Assembly (NCBI RefSeq): GCF_004016515.1 | Contig: NZ_SACT01000003.1 | Span: 124,001-188,000, forward strand | DNA from: Rubrivivax albus | Lineage (GTDB): Bacteria > Pseudomonadota > Gammaproteobacteria > Burkholderiales > Burkholderiaceae_C | Reading direction: 5' to 3' | Length of the DNA stretch: 64,000 bases | In this document: positions 1-9,170 of the stretch, piece after piece | Position numbering within the stretch: the first letter of the stretch is position 1 | Layout of the letters: each line of letters starts with the position of its first letter | Notes under the pieces: generated by a model | Database searches by the model: none | What the model was told of the DNA's origin: nothing | The model's input: the letters and a program-made list of their open reading frames with translations, nothing else | Program-made: the position numbers and the translations under genes

Positions 1-2968
1 CGTCCTGGTAGCCGGTGAGGAAGTCGACGCGGGTCTTGACCATGTCGTCCAGCGACGGCTTCTTCACGAACTGGATGACGTTCTTCGCCACGTACAGCGC
101 CTGCACCGCGGCAAGGTCATGGGCACAGCGCCGGCCCCACTCGAAGGCGGCCTTGTTGTTGTCCACCTGCACGCCGTTGAGCTCGATGGCCCGCATCAGC
201 GCCGCATGCGTCAGCGGCACCCGGCCCTGCTGCCAGGCGTAGCCCAGCATCAGCGGGTTGGTGTAGATGCTGTCGCCCAGCAGTTGCGTGGCCGCCTGCT
301 CGGCGTCGAAGGCGCCCACCAGCGGCTCGCCGACGCTGCCCTTGACCGCCGCTTCGCAGGCCCCGCCCGGGAACTGCCACTCGGTGTTCTTCACGAATCC
401 GGCGGTGGGCGTGCCATGCGTGTTCATCGCCACATAGGTGCGGCCTTGCTGCATCACCGCCAGCGTGGCCTTGGAGGCGGTGACGATGGCATCGCAGCCG
501 ATCACGAGGTCGGCCTTGGCCAGGTCCACCTTGGTGGTGTAGAGGGCGTCGGGGCGGTGCGCGATCTGCACGTGGCTCCAGGTGGCACCGCCCTTCTGCG
601 CCAGGCCGGCGCTGTCCTGCGTGACCACGCCCTTGCCTTCCAGGTGGGCGGCCATGCCCAGCAGCTGGCCGATGGTGATGACGCCGGTGCCGCCGACACC
701 GGCCACCACGATGCCCCAGGCCTGCTCGGCCAGCGGCAGCACGGGGTCGGGGATCGGGGGCAGGGCCGACAGGTCGCCCCGCTTCTCCTTCTTCGGCTTC
801 TTCAGCTGCCCGCCCTCGACGGTGACGAAGCTGGGGCAGAAACCCTTGGTGCAGCTGTAGTCGAGGTTGCAGCTGTTCTGGTTGATGCGCCGCTTGCGGC
901 CGAACTCGGTCTCGTAGGGCTCCACGCTCAGGCAGTTGCTCTGCACGCTGCAGTCGCCACAGCCCTCGCACACCGCCTCGTTGATGACCACGCGCTTGTC
1001 GGGCGTGGCCAGCTTGCCGCGCTTGCGGCGGCGGCGCTTCTCGGTCGCACAGGTCTGGTCGTACAGGATCACCGTGGTGCCGGGGATCTCGCGGAACTCG
1101 CGCTGGATGCGGTCGAGCTCGTCGCGGTGCTGCACCACCACGCCCGGCTCCAGCGCCACGCCGTTGTACTTCTCCGGCTGGTCGGTGACGATGGTCAGCT
1201 TGGCCACGCCCTCGCTGACCAGGCTCTTCATGATCTGCAGCACGCTGTGGCCCTCGGGCCGCTCACCCACCTGCTGGCCGCCGGTCATCGCCACGGCGTC
1301 GTTGTAGAGGACCTTGTAGGTGATGTTCACGCCGGCGGCGATGCTCTGGCGCACGGCCAGGATGCCGCTGTGGAAGTAGGTGCCGTCGCCCAGGTTGGCG
1401 AAGATGTGGTTTTCCTTCGTGAAATGCGCCTGGCCGACCCAGGGCACGCCTTCGCCGCCCATCTGCGTGAAGGTGCTGGTGCTGCGGTCCATCCACACCG
1501 CCATGTAGTGGCAGCCGATGCCGGCCACGGCGCGGCTGCCTTCGGGCACGCGGGTGCTGGTGTTGTGCGGGCAGCCGCTGCAGAACCAGGGTATGCGGTC
1601 GCCGGTGTCGCTCTTGAGCTCGAGCAGGCCGCGCTCTCGGGCCGCGATCTCGTCCAGGCGCTGCTGCATGCGCGCGGCAACGTCGGCCGGCACGCCCATC
1701 TTGTTCAGCCGCTTGGCGATGGCCTTGGCGATGATGGACGGCGTCAGGTCGGCCTTGGCGCGCAGCAGCCAGTTCTCGCTCGGGTTGGGCATCGCCCACT
1801 CGCCGCCGGAGAAGTCACCCTCGGGCTCGTCGAACTTGCCCAGCACGTTGGGGCGGACGTCGGCGCGCCAGTTGTAGAGCTCCTCCTTGAGCTGGTACTC
1901 GATGACCTGGCGCTTCTCCTCGACGACCAGGATCTCCTGGAGCCCCTGCGCGAACTCGCGCGTGATCGTCGCCTCCAGCGGCCACACCACGTTGACCTTG
2001 TGCACACGGATGCCCAGCTGCCGGCAGGTGGCGTCGTCCAGGCCCAGGTCGGTCAGGGCCTGGCGCATGTCGTTGTAGGCCTTGCCGCTGGCGATGAGGC
2101 CGAAACGGTCGTTCGGCGTCTCGACCACGTTGTGGTTCAGCTTGTTGGCCCGCACGTAGGCCAGCGCGGCGTACCACTTGTAGTCCATCAGCCGCGCTTC
2201 CTGTTCCAGCGGCGCGTCGGGCCAGCGGATGTGCAGGCCGCCGGGCGGCATCTGGAAGTCCTCGGGCAGCACGATCTTCACGCGCTCCGGGTCCACCACC
2301 ACGGACGACCCCGACTCGACGACCTCCTGGATCGTCTTCATGCCGCTCCACAGGCCGCTGAAGCGGCTCATGCCGAAGGCGTGCAGGCCCATGTCCAGGA
2401 TGCCCTGCACGTCGCTCGGGAAGAACACCGGCAGGCCGCAGGCCTTGAAGATGTGGTCGCTCTGGTGCGGGGCCGTGCTGCTCTTGGCCACGTGGTCGTC
2501 ACCGGCGATCGCGATCACGCCGCCGTGCTTGCTGGTGCCGGCCATGTTCGCGTGCTTGAAGACGTCGGAGCAGCGGTCCACGCCGGGACCCTTGCCGTAC
2601 CAGATGCCGAAGACGCCGTCGTACTTCTTCTGCTGCGGGTACAGGTCCAGCTGCTGCGTGCCCCACACCGCGGTGGCGCCCAGTTCCTCGTTGACGCCGG
2701 GCTGGAAGACGATGTGCTGTTCGGCCAGGTGCTTCTTGGCCGCCCACAGCGCCTGGTCGTAGCCGCCCAGCGGGCTGCCGCGGTAGCCGCTGACGAAGCC
2801 GCCGGTGTTCAGCCCGGCCAGCGCGTCGCGCTGGCGCTGCAGCATCGGCAGGCGCACCAGGGCCTGCACCCCGCTCATGAAGGCGCGGCCGGAGGCCAGC
2901 GTGTACTTGTCGTCGAGCGTGACGCTCTCCAGGGCCTTGCGGACGGCGTCCGGCAGGGGTGCATTCAT
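1..2968 (-). CDS. Indolepyruvate ferredoxin oxidoreductase, fused alpha/beta type (3' end beyond window)
   Basis: This enzyme oxidatively decarboxylates arylpyruvates (from Trp, Phe, Tyr) to aryl-acetyl-CoA using thiamine diphosphate and ferredoxin, in the cytoplasm. The frame stays open from an ATG at 2968 to the left edge, giving 989 codons; the family is usually about 1,150-1,200 residues, so the C-terminus is missing. Visible parts in order are an N-terminal pyruvate-binding region (GYRGSPLGGYD near residue 50), a GCPHNTST motif followed by GIGCHYMA (TPP domain, near residue 465), a ferredoxin-like cysteine cluster (CEGCGDC near 668, then CNLDYSCTKGFCPS), and the start of the gamma domain (GVGGTGVITIGQ). 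A second in-frame ATG lies 2 codons downstream. It is divergent from an Lrp-type regulator, the usual arrangement. Identification is from motifs and is firm. Confidence 0.95.
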   Translation of the reverse strand, partial: MNAPLPDAVRKALESVTLDDKYTLASGRAFMSGVQALVRLPMLQRQRDALAGLNTGGFVSGYRGSPLGGYDQALWAAKKHLAEQHIVFQPGVNEELGATAVWGTQQLDLYPQQKKYDGVFGIWYGKGPGVDRCSDVFKHANMAGTSKHGGVIAIAGDDHVAKSSTAPHQSDHIFKACGLPVFFPSDVQGILDMGLHAFGMSRFSGLWSGMKTIQEVVESGSSVVVDPERVKIVLPEDFQMPPGGLHIRWPDAPLEQEARLMDYKWYAALAYVRANKLNHNVVETPNDRFGLIASGKAYNDMRQALTDLGLDDATCRQLGIRVHKVNVVWPLEATITREFAQGLQEILVVEEKRQVIEYQLKEELYNWRADVRPNVLGKFDEPEGDFSGGEWAMPNPSENWLLRAKADLTPSIIAKAIAKRLNKMGVPADVAARMQQRLDEIAARERGLLELKSDTGDRIPWFCSGCPHNTSTRVPEGSRAVAGIGCHYMAVWMDRSTSTFTQMGGEGVPWVGQAHFTKENHIFANLGDGTYFHSGILAVRQSIAAGVNITYKVLYNDAVAMTGGQQVGERPEGHSVLQIMKSLVSEGVAKLTIVTDQPEKYNGVALEPGVVVQHRDELDRIQREFREIPGTTVILYDQTCATEKRRRRKRGKLATPDKRVVINEAVCEGCGDCSVQSNCLSVEPYETEFGRKRRINQNSCNLDYSCTKGFCPSFVTVEGGQLKKPKKEKRGDLSALPPIPDPVLPLAEQAWGIVVAGVGGTGVITIGQLLGMAAHLEGKGVVTQDSAGLAQKGGATWSHVQIAHRPDALYTTKVDLAKADLVIGCDAIVTASKATLAVMQQGRTYVAMNTHGTPTAGFVKNTEWQFPGGACEAAVKGSVGEPLVGAFDAEQAATQLLGDSIYTNPLMLGYAWQQGRVPLTHAALMRAIELNGVQVDNNKAAFEWGRRCAHDLAAVQALYVAKNVIQFVKKPSLDDMVKTRVDFLTGYQD

Positions 2969-3003
2969 GGCGACGGCTCCGGTGCGGGGAAACCGGAAGT
3001 GTA

Positions 3004-3050
3004 GGCATCAAGGCCCGGCATGTCTTTTCCTTTGATGCCCTGATGGGCAT
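3004..3050. promoter_or_regulatory. Nested inverted repeats in the ior/Lrp divergent intergenic region
   Basis: GGCATCAA at 3004-3011 is the exact reverse complement of TTGATGCC at 3032-3039. ATGCCC at 3035-3040 is repeated inverted as GGGCAT at 3045-3050 with a TGAT spacer. Three related half-sites between two divergent genes are what an Lrp/AsnC operator would look like. The link to the adjacent regulator is inference. Confidence 0.5.
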
Positions 3051-3097
3051 ACTTGAAGAAACGATCTTTCTCTCAAAGACCCAGGAGAGGACATTTC

Positions 3098-3643
3098 ATG
3101 CCCAAGACAACGTCATCAGGGAAAACCCAGGACATGGACGACGCGCCGGACCACCCCACCACGGGGCTCGACCGTTACGACATCGCCATCCTGCGCGAGC
3201 TCCAGCAGGATGCACGCCTGTCGAACACCGAGCTGGCGCAGCGCATCGGCCTGTCGGCTGCGCCCACCTGGCGCCGCGTGCGCTGGCTCGAAGCGCAGGG
3301 CGTGATCACCGGCTACCGGGCCGAGATCGACCGCCGGCGCATCGGCCTGGGCGTGCTGGCCTTCGTGCGCCTGGACGCCGAGCGCAGCGGCGGCGACGCG
3401 ATGCGCGAGCTCGAGGGCAGCATCCGCGCCCTGCCCGAGGTCATCGCCTGCCACTACATCAGCGGCGCCGGCACCTTCGAACTGGAGGTGATGGCCACCG
3501 ACCTGGACGCCTACTCCCGCTTTTCGGTGGACACGCTGCTGAACCTGCCCAACGTGAAGGACATCCACACCAGCTTCTCGCTGGGCGAGGTGAAGGCCGG
3601 CGGCGCACTGCCGCTGGGGCACCTGGTGCCGGCTTCGCGCTGA
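3098..3643 (+). CDS. Lrp/AsnC family transcriptional regulator
   Basis: DNA-binding regulator of amino-acid metabolism. The protein (181 aa) has an N-terminal AsnC-type helix-turn-helix (from LDRYDIAILRELQQDARLS to about residue 75) followed by the alpha/beta ligand-binding RAM domain (GVLAFVRLDAE, then VIACHYISGAGTFELEV). I chose ATG 3098 because AGGAGAGG ends 7 nt upstream of it; a start at 3053 would add 15 residues but has no ribosome site. It is divergent from the indolepyruvate oxidoreductase, which is the probable target, so the likely signal is an aromatic amino acid or arylpyruvate. The family is certain; target and ligand are inferred from position. Confidence 0.93.
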   Translation: MPKTTSSGKTQDMDDAPDHPTTGLDRYDIAILRELQQDARLSNTELAQRIGLSAAPTWRRVRWLEAQGVITGYRAEIDRRRIGLGVLAFVRLDAERSGGDAMRELEGSIRALPEVIACHYISGAGTFELEVMATDLDAYSRFSVDTLLNLPNVKDIHTSFSLGEVKAGGALPLGHLVPASR

Positions 3644-3685
3644 CCGCGCGCACTGCAAGCTTCCCGGAGTACGCTCGCGCCCACG

Positions 3686-4792
3686 ATGCCCCTGCACCGC
3701 CGGATCGCCGATGCCGTGCTGACCACCGACCCGGTGCAACGCATGCGCCTGTCGCAGGCCGGCCTGGCGATGCTGCTGATGGCCGCCGGCGTGGTGGCGA
3801 TGCAGTACTTCGTGGCCGTGGGTGCGGCGCCGGCAGGGCCGGTGCACCTGTGGACCGCGGCCTCGCTGGGCGGCATGGTGGTGTTCTTCATCCTCATCCG
3901 CAGCGGCTGGTCGCGCCGGCTCGACGATCCGTCGCTGACGCTGGCGCAGATGATGTACGCCATCAGCAGCGGGGCCGCCGCCTATGCACTCGTTGGCGAA
4001 GGCCGCGGCGGCGTGTTCCCGATCGTGATGGTGGTCGTGGCCTTCGGCCTGTTCCAGCTGCGGCCGAGGGAGTTCAGCGCCGTGGGCCTGTTCGCCGTGG
4101 GCCTGTTCGGGGTGGTGATGGCCACCATGGCGCACCTGAAGCCGGCGGTGTACCCGCCCCGCGTCGAGCTGGGCCACTTCCTGATGATCGCCACCATGAT
4201 GCCGGCGATGGCGCTGCTGGCGGCGCGCTTCAGCGCGCTTCGCCAGCGGCTGCGCCAGCAGAAGCACGACCTGTCGCACGCGCTGGCGCGTATCCAGGAA
4301 CTGGCCACGCGCGACGAACTCACCGGCCTGGTCAACCGCCGGCACATGCAGACGCTGATCGAGCAGGCGCACCGGCGCTGCGCCCGCTCCGGCCAGAGCT
4401 TCTGCCTGGCGGTGCTGGACGTGGACCACTTCAAGGCCGTCAACGACAACCACGGCCATGCGACGGGCGACGAAGTGCTGCGTTCGGTGGCGCAGGAGAT
4501 GCAGACCACGGTGCGCCTGTCGGACACCCTGGCGCGCTGGGGCGGCGAGGAGTTCGTGCTGATGATGTCCGACACGCACGCGCCGCTGGCGCGCGGCGGC
4601 CTGGAGCGCCTGCGCGAGCGCGTGGCCCAGCTGTGCGTGCTGGTGCCGGAAGGGGAACTGCGGATCAGCGTGTCGGCCGGGCTGGCCGAGCACCGCCCTG
4701 GCGAGTCGGTGGAGGACACGCTGGCCCGCGCCGATGCCGCGCTGCTGGAGGCCAAGCAGCAGGGGCGCAACCGGGTGGTGCTGGCGCCATGA
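3686..4792 (+). CDS. Membrane diguanylate cyclase (GGDEF)
   Basis: Makes cyclic di-GMP from two GTP at the inner membrane. The 368-aa protein starts with several hydrophobic segments (about residues 25-190), then has a short coiled linker (QQKHDLSHALARIQEL) and a GGDEF domain starting DELTGLVNRRH at 210. The active-site motif is GGEEF (286-290), a catalytically competent variant, and an RxxD inhibitory site (RLSD, 277-280) sits five residues before it, so product inhibition is expected. The membrane part resembles no sensor domain that I can name. The gene follows the Lrp regulator by 42 bp on the same strand; no functional link is evident. It ends 25 bp from the convergent mltA. Confidence 0.93.
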   Translation: MPLHRRIADAVLTTDPVQRMRLSQAGLAMLLMAAGVVAMQYFVAVGAAPAGPVHLWTAASLGGMVVFFILIRSGWSRRLDDPSLTLAQMMYAISSGAAAYALVGEGRGGVFPIVMVVVAFGLFQLRPREFSAVGLFAVGLFGVVMATMAHLKPAVYPPRVELGHFLMIATMMPAMALLAARFSALRQRLRQQKHDLSHALARIQELATRDELTGLVNRRHMQTLIEQAHRRCARSGQSFCLAVLDVDHFKAVNDNHGHATGDEVLRSVAQEMQTTVRLSDTLARWGGEEFVLMMSDTHAPLARGGLERLRERVAQLCVLVPEGELRISVSAGLAEHRPGESVEDTLARADAALLEAKQQGRNRVVLAP

Positions 4793-4817
4793 CCGGGTGG
4801 CACCCGCTGTCGGCCGA

Positions 4818-5999
4818 TCAGGGCGGTGGCGTCACCCCACGCGGCCACAGCACCCACAGCCGCAACGGCTGCTTCATGCGGCCCGCCTGCTGCTCCGCCT
4901 CGTCGCCCCAGCCCCAGAAGTAGTCCGCACGCACGGCGCCGGTGATCGCGCTCCCGGTGTCCTGGGCCGTGACCAGCCGCCGCAGCGGCGTGGACGACAG
5001 CGGCTCGGTGGTGTCGATCCAGACCCAGCTGCCGTAGGGCACGCTGCGCGGGTCGACGGCGATCGAGCGGCCCGGGGTCAGCGGCACGCCCATCGCGCCG
5101 CGCGGGCCCACTGCGGGATCGGGCAGCGGCTCCTCGCGGAAGAAGACCATGCGCGGGTTGACCCACAGCATCTCGTCGATGCGCGACGGGTTGGCACGCG
5201 CCCAGGCCTTGATGGCCGGCCAGGAGACGCCGTCGGCAGGCAGTTCACCTTGCTCGATCAGCCACCGGCCCACCGAACGGTACGGGTGGCCGTTGTGGCC
5301 GGCATAGCCCAGCCGCACCATCGACACACGACCGTCGGCCTCGGTGATCTGCAGCCGCCCGGAGCCCTGGATCTGCAGCACCAGCGCGTCCAGCGGGTCG
5401 GCCAGCCATGCGATGGCGTGCTCGGCCAGCAGCCGCTGGGCGCCACGCTGCGTTTCCATCTCGCGCCGGGTGAGCCAGGGCTCGCGGCGGTCGCGCAGCA
5501 CCTCGGGCAATGCGTACAGCGGCACGCGGTGGCGCGCGTCGCGCTGGCGGCGGGCGGTCAGCTGCGGTTCGTAGTAGCCGGTGATCAGGCCATCGGCCAT
5601 GCCTTCGGCACTGGTGACGCGAAAGGGCTGCAGGTGCGCACGCAGGAAGTCGCGTGCGGCCAGGTCATCGGCCGGTGGCGTGGCCGCCAGCCGGGCGCAG
5701 ACCTCGGCCCAGGCGCGCAACGGCCGCTGGCAGCCGGCGGCCAATGCCGGCGCCGCCTGCAGGAGGGCATCGGCCTCGAAACCCGGCAGCTCGGCCCAGT
5801 CGGCCGGCCACCAGCGGGCGATGCCGCGCTGAAGCGGGGCATCCAGCGGCGCCGCAGGTGGTGGCGGCACCGGCGCCGGAGCCGGAGCCGGCGGCGGCGC
5901 CGGAGCGGCGGCTGGCTCGGGCAGTGGCGCGACGGCACAGGACATGAGGCTGGCGGCCGCGACGAGCACGGCCCCTAGAATCGCGCCGCGTTTCAGCAC
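4818..5999 (-). CDS. mltA: Membrane-bound lytic murein transglycosylase A
   Basis: Outer-membrane lipoprotein that cleaves peptidoglycan glycan strands to 1,6-anhydro-muropeptides during wall turnover. The 393-aa product begins at GTG 5999 with a lipoprotein signal ending in LMSC (lipidated Cys21), then a Pro/Ala-rich linker. The MltA domain has GYYEPQL, IQGSGRLQ and NPRMVFFRE; the C-terminal 3D part has SVPYGSWVW and AQDTGSAI, whose Asp is the family's catalytic residue, followed by GRADYFWGWGDEA-like sequence typical of MltA. Length fits the family. It stands alone, convergent with the diguanylate cyclase and divergent from a small membrane gene 66 bp away. Confidence 0.95.
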   Translation of the reverse strand: MLKRGAILGAVLVAAASLMSCAVAPLPEPAAAPAPPPAPAPAPVPPPPAAPLDAPLQRGIARWWPADWAELPGFEADALLQAAPALAAGCQRPLRAWAEVCARLAATPPADDLAARDFLRAHLQPFRVTSAEGMADGLITGYYEPQLTARRQRDARHRVPLYALPEVLRDRREPWLTRREMETQRGAQRLLAEHAIAWLADPLDALVLQIQGSGRLQITEADGRVSMVRLGYAGHNGHPYRSVGRWLIEQGELPADGVSWPAIKAWARANPSRIDEMLWVNPRMVFFREEPLPDPAVGPRGAMGVPLTPGRSIAVDPRSVPYGSWVWIDTTEPLSSTPLRRLVTAQDTGSAITGAVRADYFWGWGDEAEQQAGRMKQPLRLWVLWPRGVTPPP

Positions 6000-6065
6000 G
6001 GCTGGCGGGCGCCGGAACGGCGATGGAGGCGGTGGTCGGGTGATGACACGAGTGGACGGAAACCC

Positions 6066-6251
6066 ATGTGGCTGATTGTGCTGGAGGCGCTGGCGGCGCT
6101 GGCGATCCTGGTGCTGGCGGTGTGGTGGACCATGTTCTCCGGCCGCCGTCGCGGCGAGCGCGCGCCGGCCGATGAGCCCCCCCGCGACGACGCCCAGCCG
6201 AACGCCGACGGTGGCCAGGGCGACTCCGGCGCCAGCGACCGCAGGCGCTGA
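6066..6251 (+). CDS. Small single-pass membrane protein
   Basis: 61 residues: one hydrophobic helix at residues 2-24 (LIVLEALAALAILVLAVWW), then a short Arg-rich stretch and a polar acidic/Gly tail. It starts at ATG 6066, is divergent from mltA, and its stop abuts the convergent acetyltransferase at 6252. I do not recognise a family. The compact helix plus charged tail and the fit between neighbours suggest a real gene rather than a chance frame. It could be a small inner-membrane regulator or assembly factor, but nothing in the sequence decides this. Confidence 0.6.
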   Translation: MWLIVLEALAALAILVLAVWWTMFSGRRRGERAPADEPPRDDAQPNADGGQGDSGASDRRR

Positions 6252-6830
6252 TCAGTCCATCGGCGGCTGCGGGTTCAGCGCGGCCAGGATCACGATGTCG
6301 CACCAGCGGCCCTGCGGGTCGCGCTCATGCCGGCGCAACAGCCCTTCTCGCTGCAACCCCACCTGTTCGGCGAAGCGCAGCGCCCGCGTGTTGCGCGCGT
6401 CGCTCATGGCCTCGATGCGCTGGAAGCCCAGCGCCCAGCCCGCCTGCAGCACCGCCAGCACCGCCTCGCGCATCAGGCCCTGGCCGCTGCGCGCGGCATG
6501 GCCCACGTAGCCGATCTCGCCACGGCAGGCGTCTCGGTCGATGGTGTGCACGTCGATGCGGCCAACCCAGCCGCCGTCGTCGCGGGCGAACACATGCCAG
6601 GCGAGGTCGCTGCCCTCGTCGAAGCAGCGCGCATCGGCGGCGCAGAAGCGCGCGGCCCAGCCGTCGCGCTGGGGGTGCCAGTCCACGTACAGCAGCGCCG
6701 GCATCGACGCCAGGACCCCCGCCGCGAAGGCCTCCGCATGGGCGGCATGGGGCACCTCCAGCACGGCGCGCGCCGTCTCGATGCGGCGCGGGGCGGCGCT
6801 CAGGTCCAGCGGACCGGGTCGGGGCGGCAC
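6252..6830 (-). CDS. GNAT family N-acetyltransferase (RimJ/RimL-like)
   Basis: Cytoplasmic acetyl-CoA-dependent N-acetyltransferase of the group that modifies ribosomal proteins or small amines. The 192-aa protein opens with the ETARAVLEVPH strand typical of this subgroup and carries the acetyl-CoA loop region (GEIGYVGHAARSGQGLMREA) and the motif B stretch (GFQRIEAMSDARNTRALRFAEQVGLQREG), which is highly characteristic of RimJ/RimL-type enzymes. It starts at GTG 6830, 6 bp downstream of the antiporter stop, so the two are probably co-transcribed. Substrate cannot be told from sequence. Confidence 0.9.
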   Translation of the reverse strand: MPPRPGPLDLSAAPRRIETARAVLEVPHAAHAEAFAAGVLASMPALLYVDWHPQRDGWAARFCAADARCFDEGSDLAWHVFARDDGGWVGRIDVHTIDRDACRGEIGYVGHAARSGQGLMREAVLAVLQAGWALGFQRIEAMSDARNTRALRFAEQVGLQREGLLRRHERDPQGRWCDIVILAALNPQPPMD

Positions 6831-6836
6831 GGCCGG

Positions 6837-8075
6837 TCAGTGCGGCGGGGCCGCACGGGCGTCGACGCGGCGCACGATCTCGTCGTCCACGGGCGCCGTC
6901 TTGCGGCCGGCATCGGCGCGGAAGCCGAAGGCCATGATGACGCAGCTCAGCAGCACGACCAGGATCAGCGCGCCGGGCGGAAAGGCCTCCGGGACCATGC
7001 CGGCCGGCAGGCTGTAGAACAGCAGCACCGTGATCAGGCCCCGCGGCGCCGCCCACAGCAGCGGGCGCACGCCGCGGCCCAGGCTCAGCAGCTTCATCAC
7101 CGGCCAGCGCAGCAGGAAGATCGCCGCGACGATGACGCTGGCCACCAGCCACGTGCGGCCGTCGGCCAGCGTGCTCATGTCGGTGCTGTAGCCCAGCAGC
7201 AGGAAGAAGAAGGTGCGCACGAAGAACGTGGCCTCGGCCGTCAGGTGCTTGAGCTTGTCGAGCTCCGACCGGTAGTCCGGGCTGTGCAGCCGCTCGAAGA
7301 CCTTGAAGCGCAGGAACAGGTGCGGGTTGTTCAGCATCAGCCCCAGGATCAGCACGATCAGCAGCGGCGACAGGTGCAGCGCCTTGGCCCCCGCGTAGAC
7401 GAGGATCAGCGCGAAGATCAGCGGCAGGAACTTGACGTGGCCCTCGAGATGGCCGACGAGCCAGAACACGGCCAGTCCGATCAGGGCGCCCATCACCAGC
7501 ACGGTGAGACCGCCGGCGAAGAAGTTGATCGTCGCACCGCGGCCGCCGGTGGCCACCGCCAGCAGCACCGCGTTAAAGAGCATCACGCCGATGATGTCGG
7601 ACCAGGAGCTTTCGTAGATGACGTACTCGCGGTCCTCGTCGACCAGCACCTCCGAACTCGGGATGGCCACCGCGCTGCTGATGACGCCGAAGGGCACGGC
7701 CATCAGCGTGGCCAGCGGCCAGTCGAGCTTCAGGCCATAGTGGAAGGCGGCGGCCAGCACGGCGGTGGTCAGCAGCACGCCCATGGTCGCCGCGCCGAAG
7801 GTGGCGAGCAGGAACTTGCGGCGACCGGGCTTGAGGTTCAGGTCCAGACCGCCCTCGAGCACGATCAGGATCAGGCCGATGGTGCCCAGCACCGGCAGCA
7901 GCCCTGGCGGCAGCAGCACGGTGGCGTCGCGCGCGTCGGACACCTCGCGCAGCACCAGGCCGGCGATCAGCAGGAACACCACCGACGGGAAGCGCAGCAC
8001 GCGCCCGAGGTGGGAGAACCAGTACGAGACCAGCACGGCCACGCTCAGGCCGATCATCAGGGTTTCGGTGCCCAT
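6837..8075 (-). CDS. Cation:proton antiporter, CPA1/NhaP-like
   Basis: Inner-membrane Na+ or K+/H+ exchanger. The 412-aa protein is hydrophobic throughout, with about 11-12 transmembrane segments: an N-terminal set through [14 protein letters not shown], then [12 protein letters not shown], and a discontinuous core with [15 protein letters not shown] and [14 protein letters not shown], where acidic residues of this family bind the cation. There is no long C-terminal regulatory domain, unlike KefB/C. The start at 8075 leaves 12 bp to the apaG stop, and the acetyltransferase follows at 6 bp, suggesting an apaG-antiporter-GNAT operon. Ion preference is not decidable here. Confidence 0.88.
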   Translation of the reverse strand: MGTETLMIGLSVAVLVSYWFSHLGRVLRFPSVVFLLIAGLVLREVSDARDATVLLPPGLLPVLGTIGLILIVLEGGLDLNLKPGRRKFLLATFGAATMGVLLTTAVLAAAFHYGLKLDWPLATLMAVPFGVISSAVAIPSSEVLVDEDREYVIYESSWSDIIGVMLFNAVLLAVATGGRGATINFFAGGLTVLVMGALIGLAVFWLVGHLEGHVKFLPLIFALILVYAGAKALHLSPLLIVLILGLMLNNPHLFLRFKVFERLHSPDYRSELDKLKHLTAEATFFVRTFFFLLLGYSTDMSTLADGRTWLVASVIVAAIFLLRWPVMKLLSLGRGVRPLLWAAPRGLITVLLFYSLPAGMVPEAFPPGALILVVLLSCVIMAFGFRADAGRKTAPVDDEIVRRVDARAAPPH

Positions 8076-8087
8076 GGCGGCGCGGTC

Positions 8088-8462
8088 TCAGTGCAGCGCC
8101 TCGGCGCGCGAGAGAACGAACTCCGGCACAGGCGTCTCGAAGGCCTGCGCGTGCTCGGTCATGCAGAAGAAGGTGCCTCGCATCGTGCCGCGCGGCGTGG
8201 CGATGCGCGTCCAGCTGGTGTATTCGAAGTGCTCGCCCGGTGCCAGCACCGGCTGGTGGCCCACGACCGCCAGACCGCGCACGTCCTCACGATGGCCGGT
8301 GGCGTCGGTGACGATCCAGTGGCGCGCCACCAGCTGCGCCGTGACGTCACCGGTGTTGCGGATGGTGATCGTGTACGCGAAGGCGAAGGGGCCGTCCGGC
8401 AGGCTGCTCTGCTCGGGCAGGTACTGCACGCGGACGTCGCAGCTGAATTCAGGTCGGCTCAT
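8088..8462 (-). CDS. apaG: ApaG domain protein (Co2+/Mg2+ efflux-associated)
   Basis: Small fibronectin-III-like protein; in enterobacteria apaG is linked to Co2+/Mg2+ resistance, and its biochemical role is unsettled. The 124-aa product has the family pattern [11 protein letters not shown], then [13 protein letters not shown] and [18 protein letters not shown], and [12 protein letters not shown] near the C-terminus. The frame extends upstream but ATG 8462 gives the normal family length; the longer frame would overlap rpe. It is divergent from rpe, with only 25 bp between start codons, so the two promoters must overlap the opposite coding sequence or each other. Confidence 0.95.
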   Translation of the reverse strand: MSRPEFSCDVRVQYLPEQSSLPDGPFAFAYTITIRNTGDVTAQLVARHWIVTDATGHREDVRGLAVVGHQPVLAPGEHFEYTSWTRIATPRGTMRGTFFCMTEHAQAFETPVPEFVLSRAEALH

Positions 8463-8487
8463 CGGCGCGGATTCTAGAATCCGGGCC

Positions 8488-9150
8488 ATGACGACGTACC
8501 GGATCGCCCCTTCCCTCCTGTCGGCCGATTTCGCGCGCCTGGGTGAGGAGGTGCGTGACGTGGTGGAGGCCGGCGCCGACTGGATCCACTTCGACGTGAT
8601 GGACAACCATTACGTGCCCAACCTGACCTTCGGGCCGATGGTCTGCCAGGCTCTGCGCCAGCACACCACGGCCCCGATCGACGTGCACCTGATGGTGCAG
8701 CCGGTGGACGCGCTGGCCCAGGCCTTCTGCAAGGCAGGCGCCGACATCGTCACCTTCCACCCCGAGGCCTCGGCGCACGTGGACCGCACGCTGCAGCTGA
8801 TCAAGGCCGAGGGCAAGCAGTGCGGTCTGGTGTTCAACCCGGCCACGCCGCTGAGCGTGCTGGAGTGGACGCTCGACAAGATCGACGTCGTGCTGCTGAT
8901 GAGCGTGAACCCGGGCTTCGGCGGCCAGAGCTTTATCGCGCACACGCTGCGCAAGTGCGAGCAGGCCCGCAGGCTGATCGAACAGAGCGGCCGCGATATC
9001 CGCCTGGAGGTGGACGGCGGCATCAAGGTGGACAACATCCGCCGCGTGGCCGACGCAGGGGCCGACACCTTCGTCGCCGGCAGCGCCATCTTCGGCCAGC
9101 CGAGCTACCGGGCCGTGATCGACGCGATGCGCGCGGAACTGGCGCGCTGA
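8488..9150 (+). CDS. rpe: Ribulose-phosphate 3-epimerase
   Basis: Interconverts ribulose-5-phosphate and xylulose-5-phosphate in the pentose phosphate pathway, and in the Calvin cycle where present. The 220-aa TIM barrel shows all signature motifs: [15 protein letters not shown] at the N-terminus, [17 protein letters not shown] with the metal-binding His and Asp, [18 protein letters not shown], and [11 protein letters not shown] with the second catalytic Asp. The start at ATG 8488 gives standard length. The divergent apaG and a downstream membrane protein 20 bp away are its neighbours. Confidence 0.97.
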   Translation: MTTYRIAPSLLSADFARLGEEVRDVVEAGADWIHFDVMDNHYVPNLTFGPMVCQALRQHTTAPIDVHLMVQPVDALAQAFCKAGADIVTFHPEASAHVDRTLQLIKAEGKQCGLVFNPATPLSVLEWTLDKIDVVLLMSVNPGFGGQSFIAHTLRKCEQARRLIEQSGRDIRLEVDGGIKVDNIRRVADAGADTFVAGSAIFGQPSYRAVIDAMRAELAR

Positions 9151-9170
9151 GCGGGTCGTAGGCCAGCGCG

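Noticed and set aside
119-3004. A 961-codon plus-strand open frame opposite the indolepyruvate oxidoreductase
   Set aside because: It is His/Val/Ala/Leu-rich with no motif, and lies exactly antisense to a clearly recognisable enzyme; long antisense frames are expected at this GC content.
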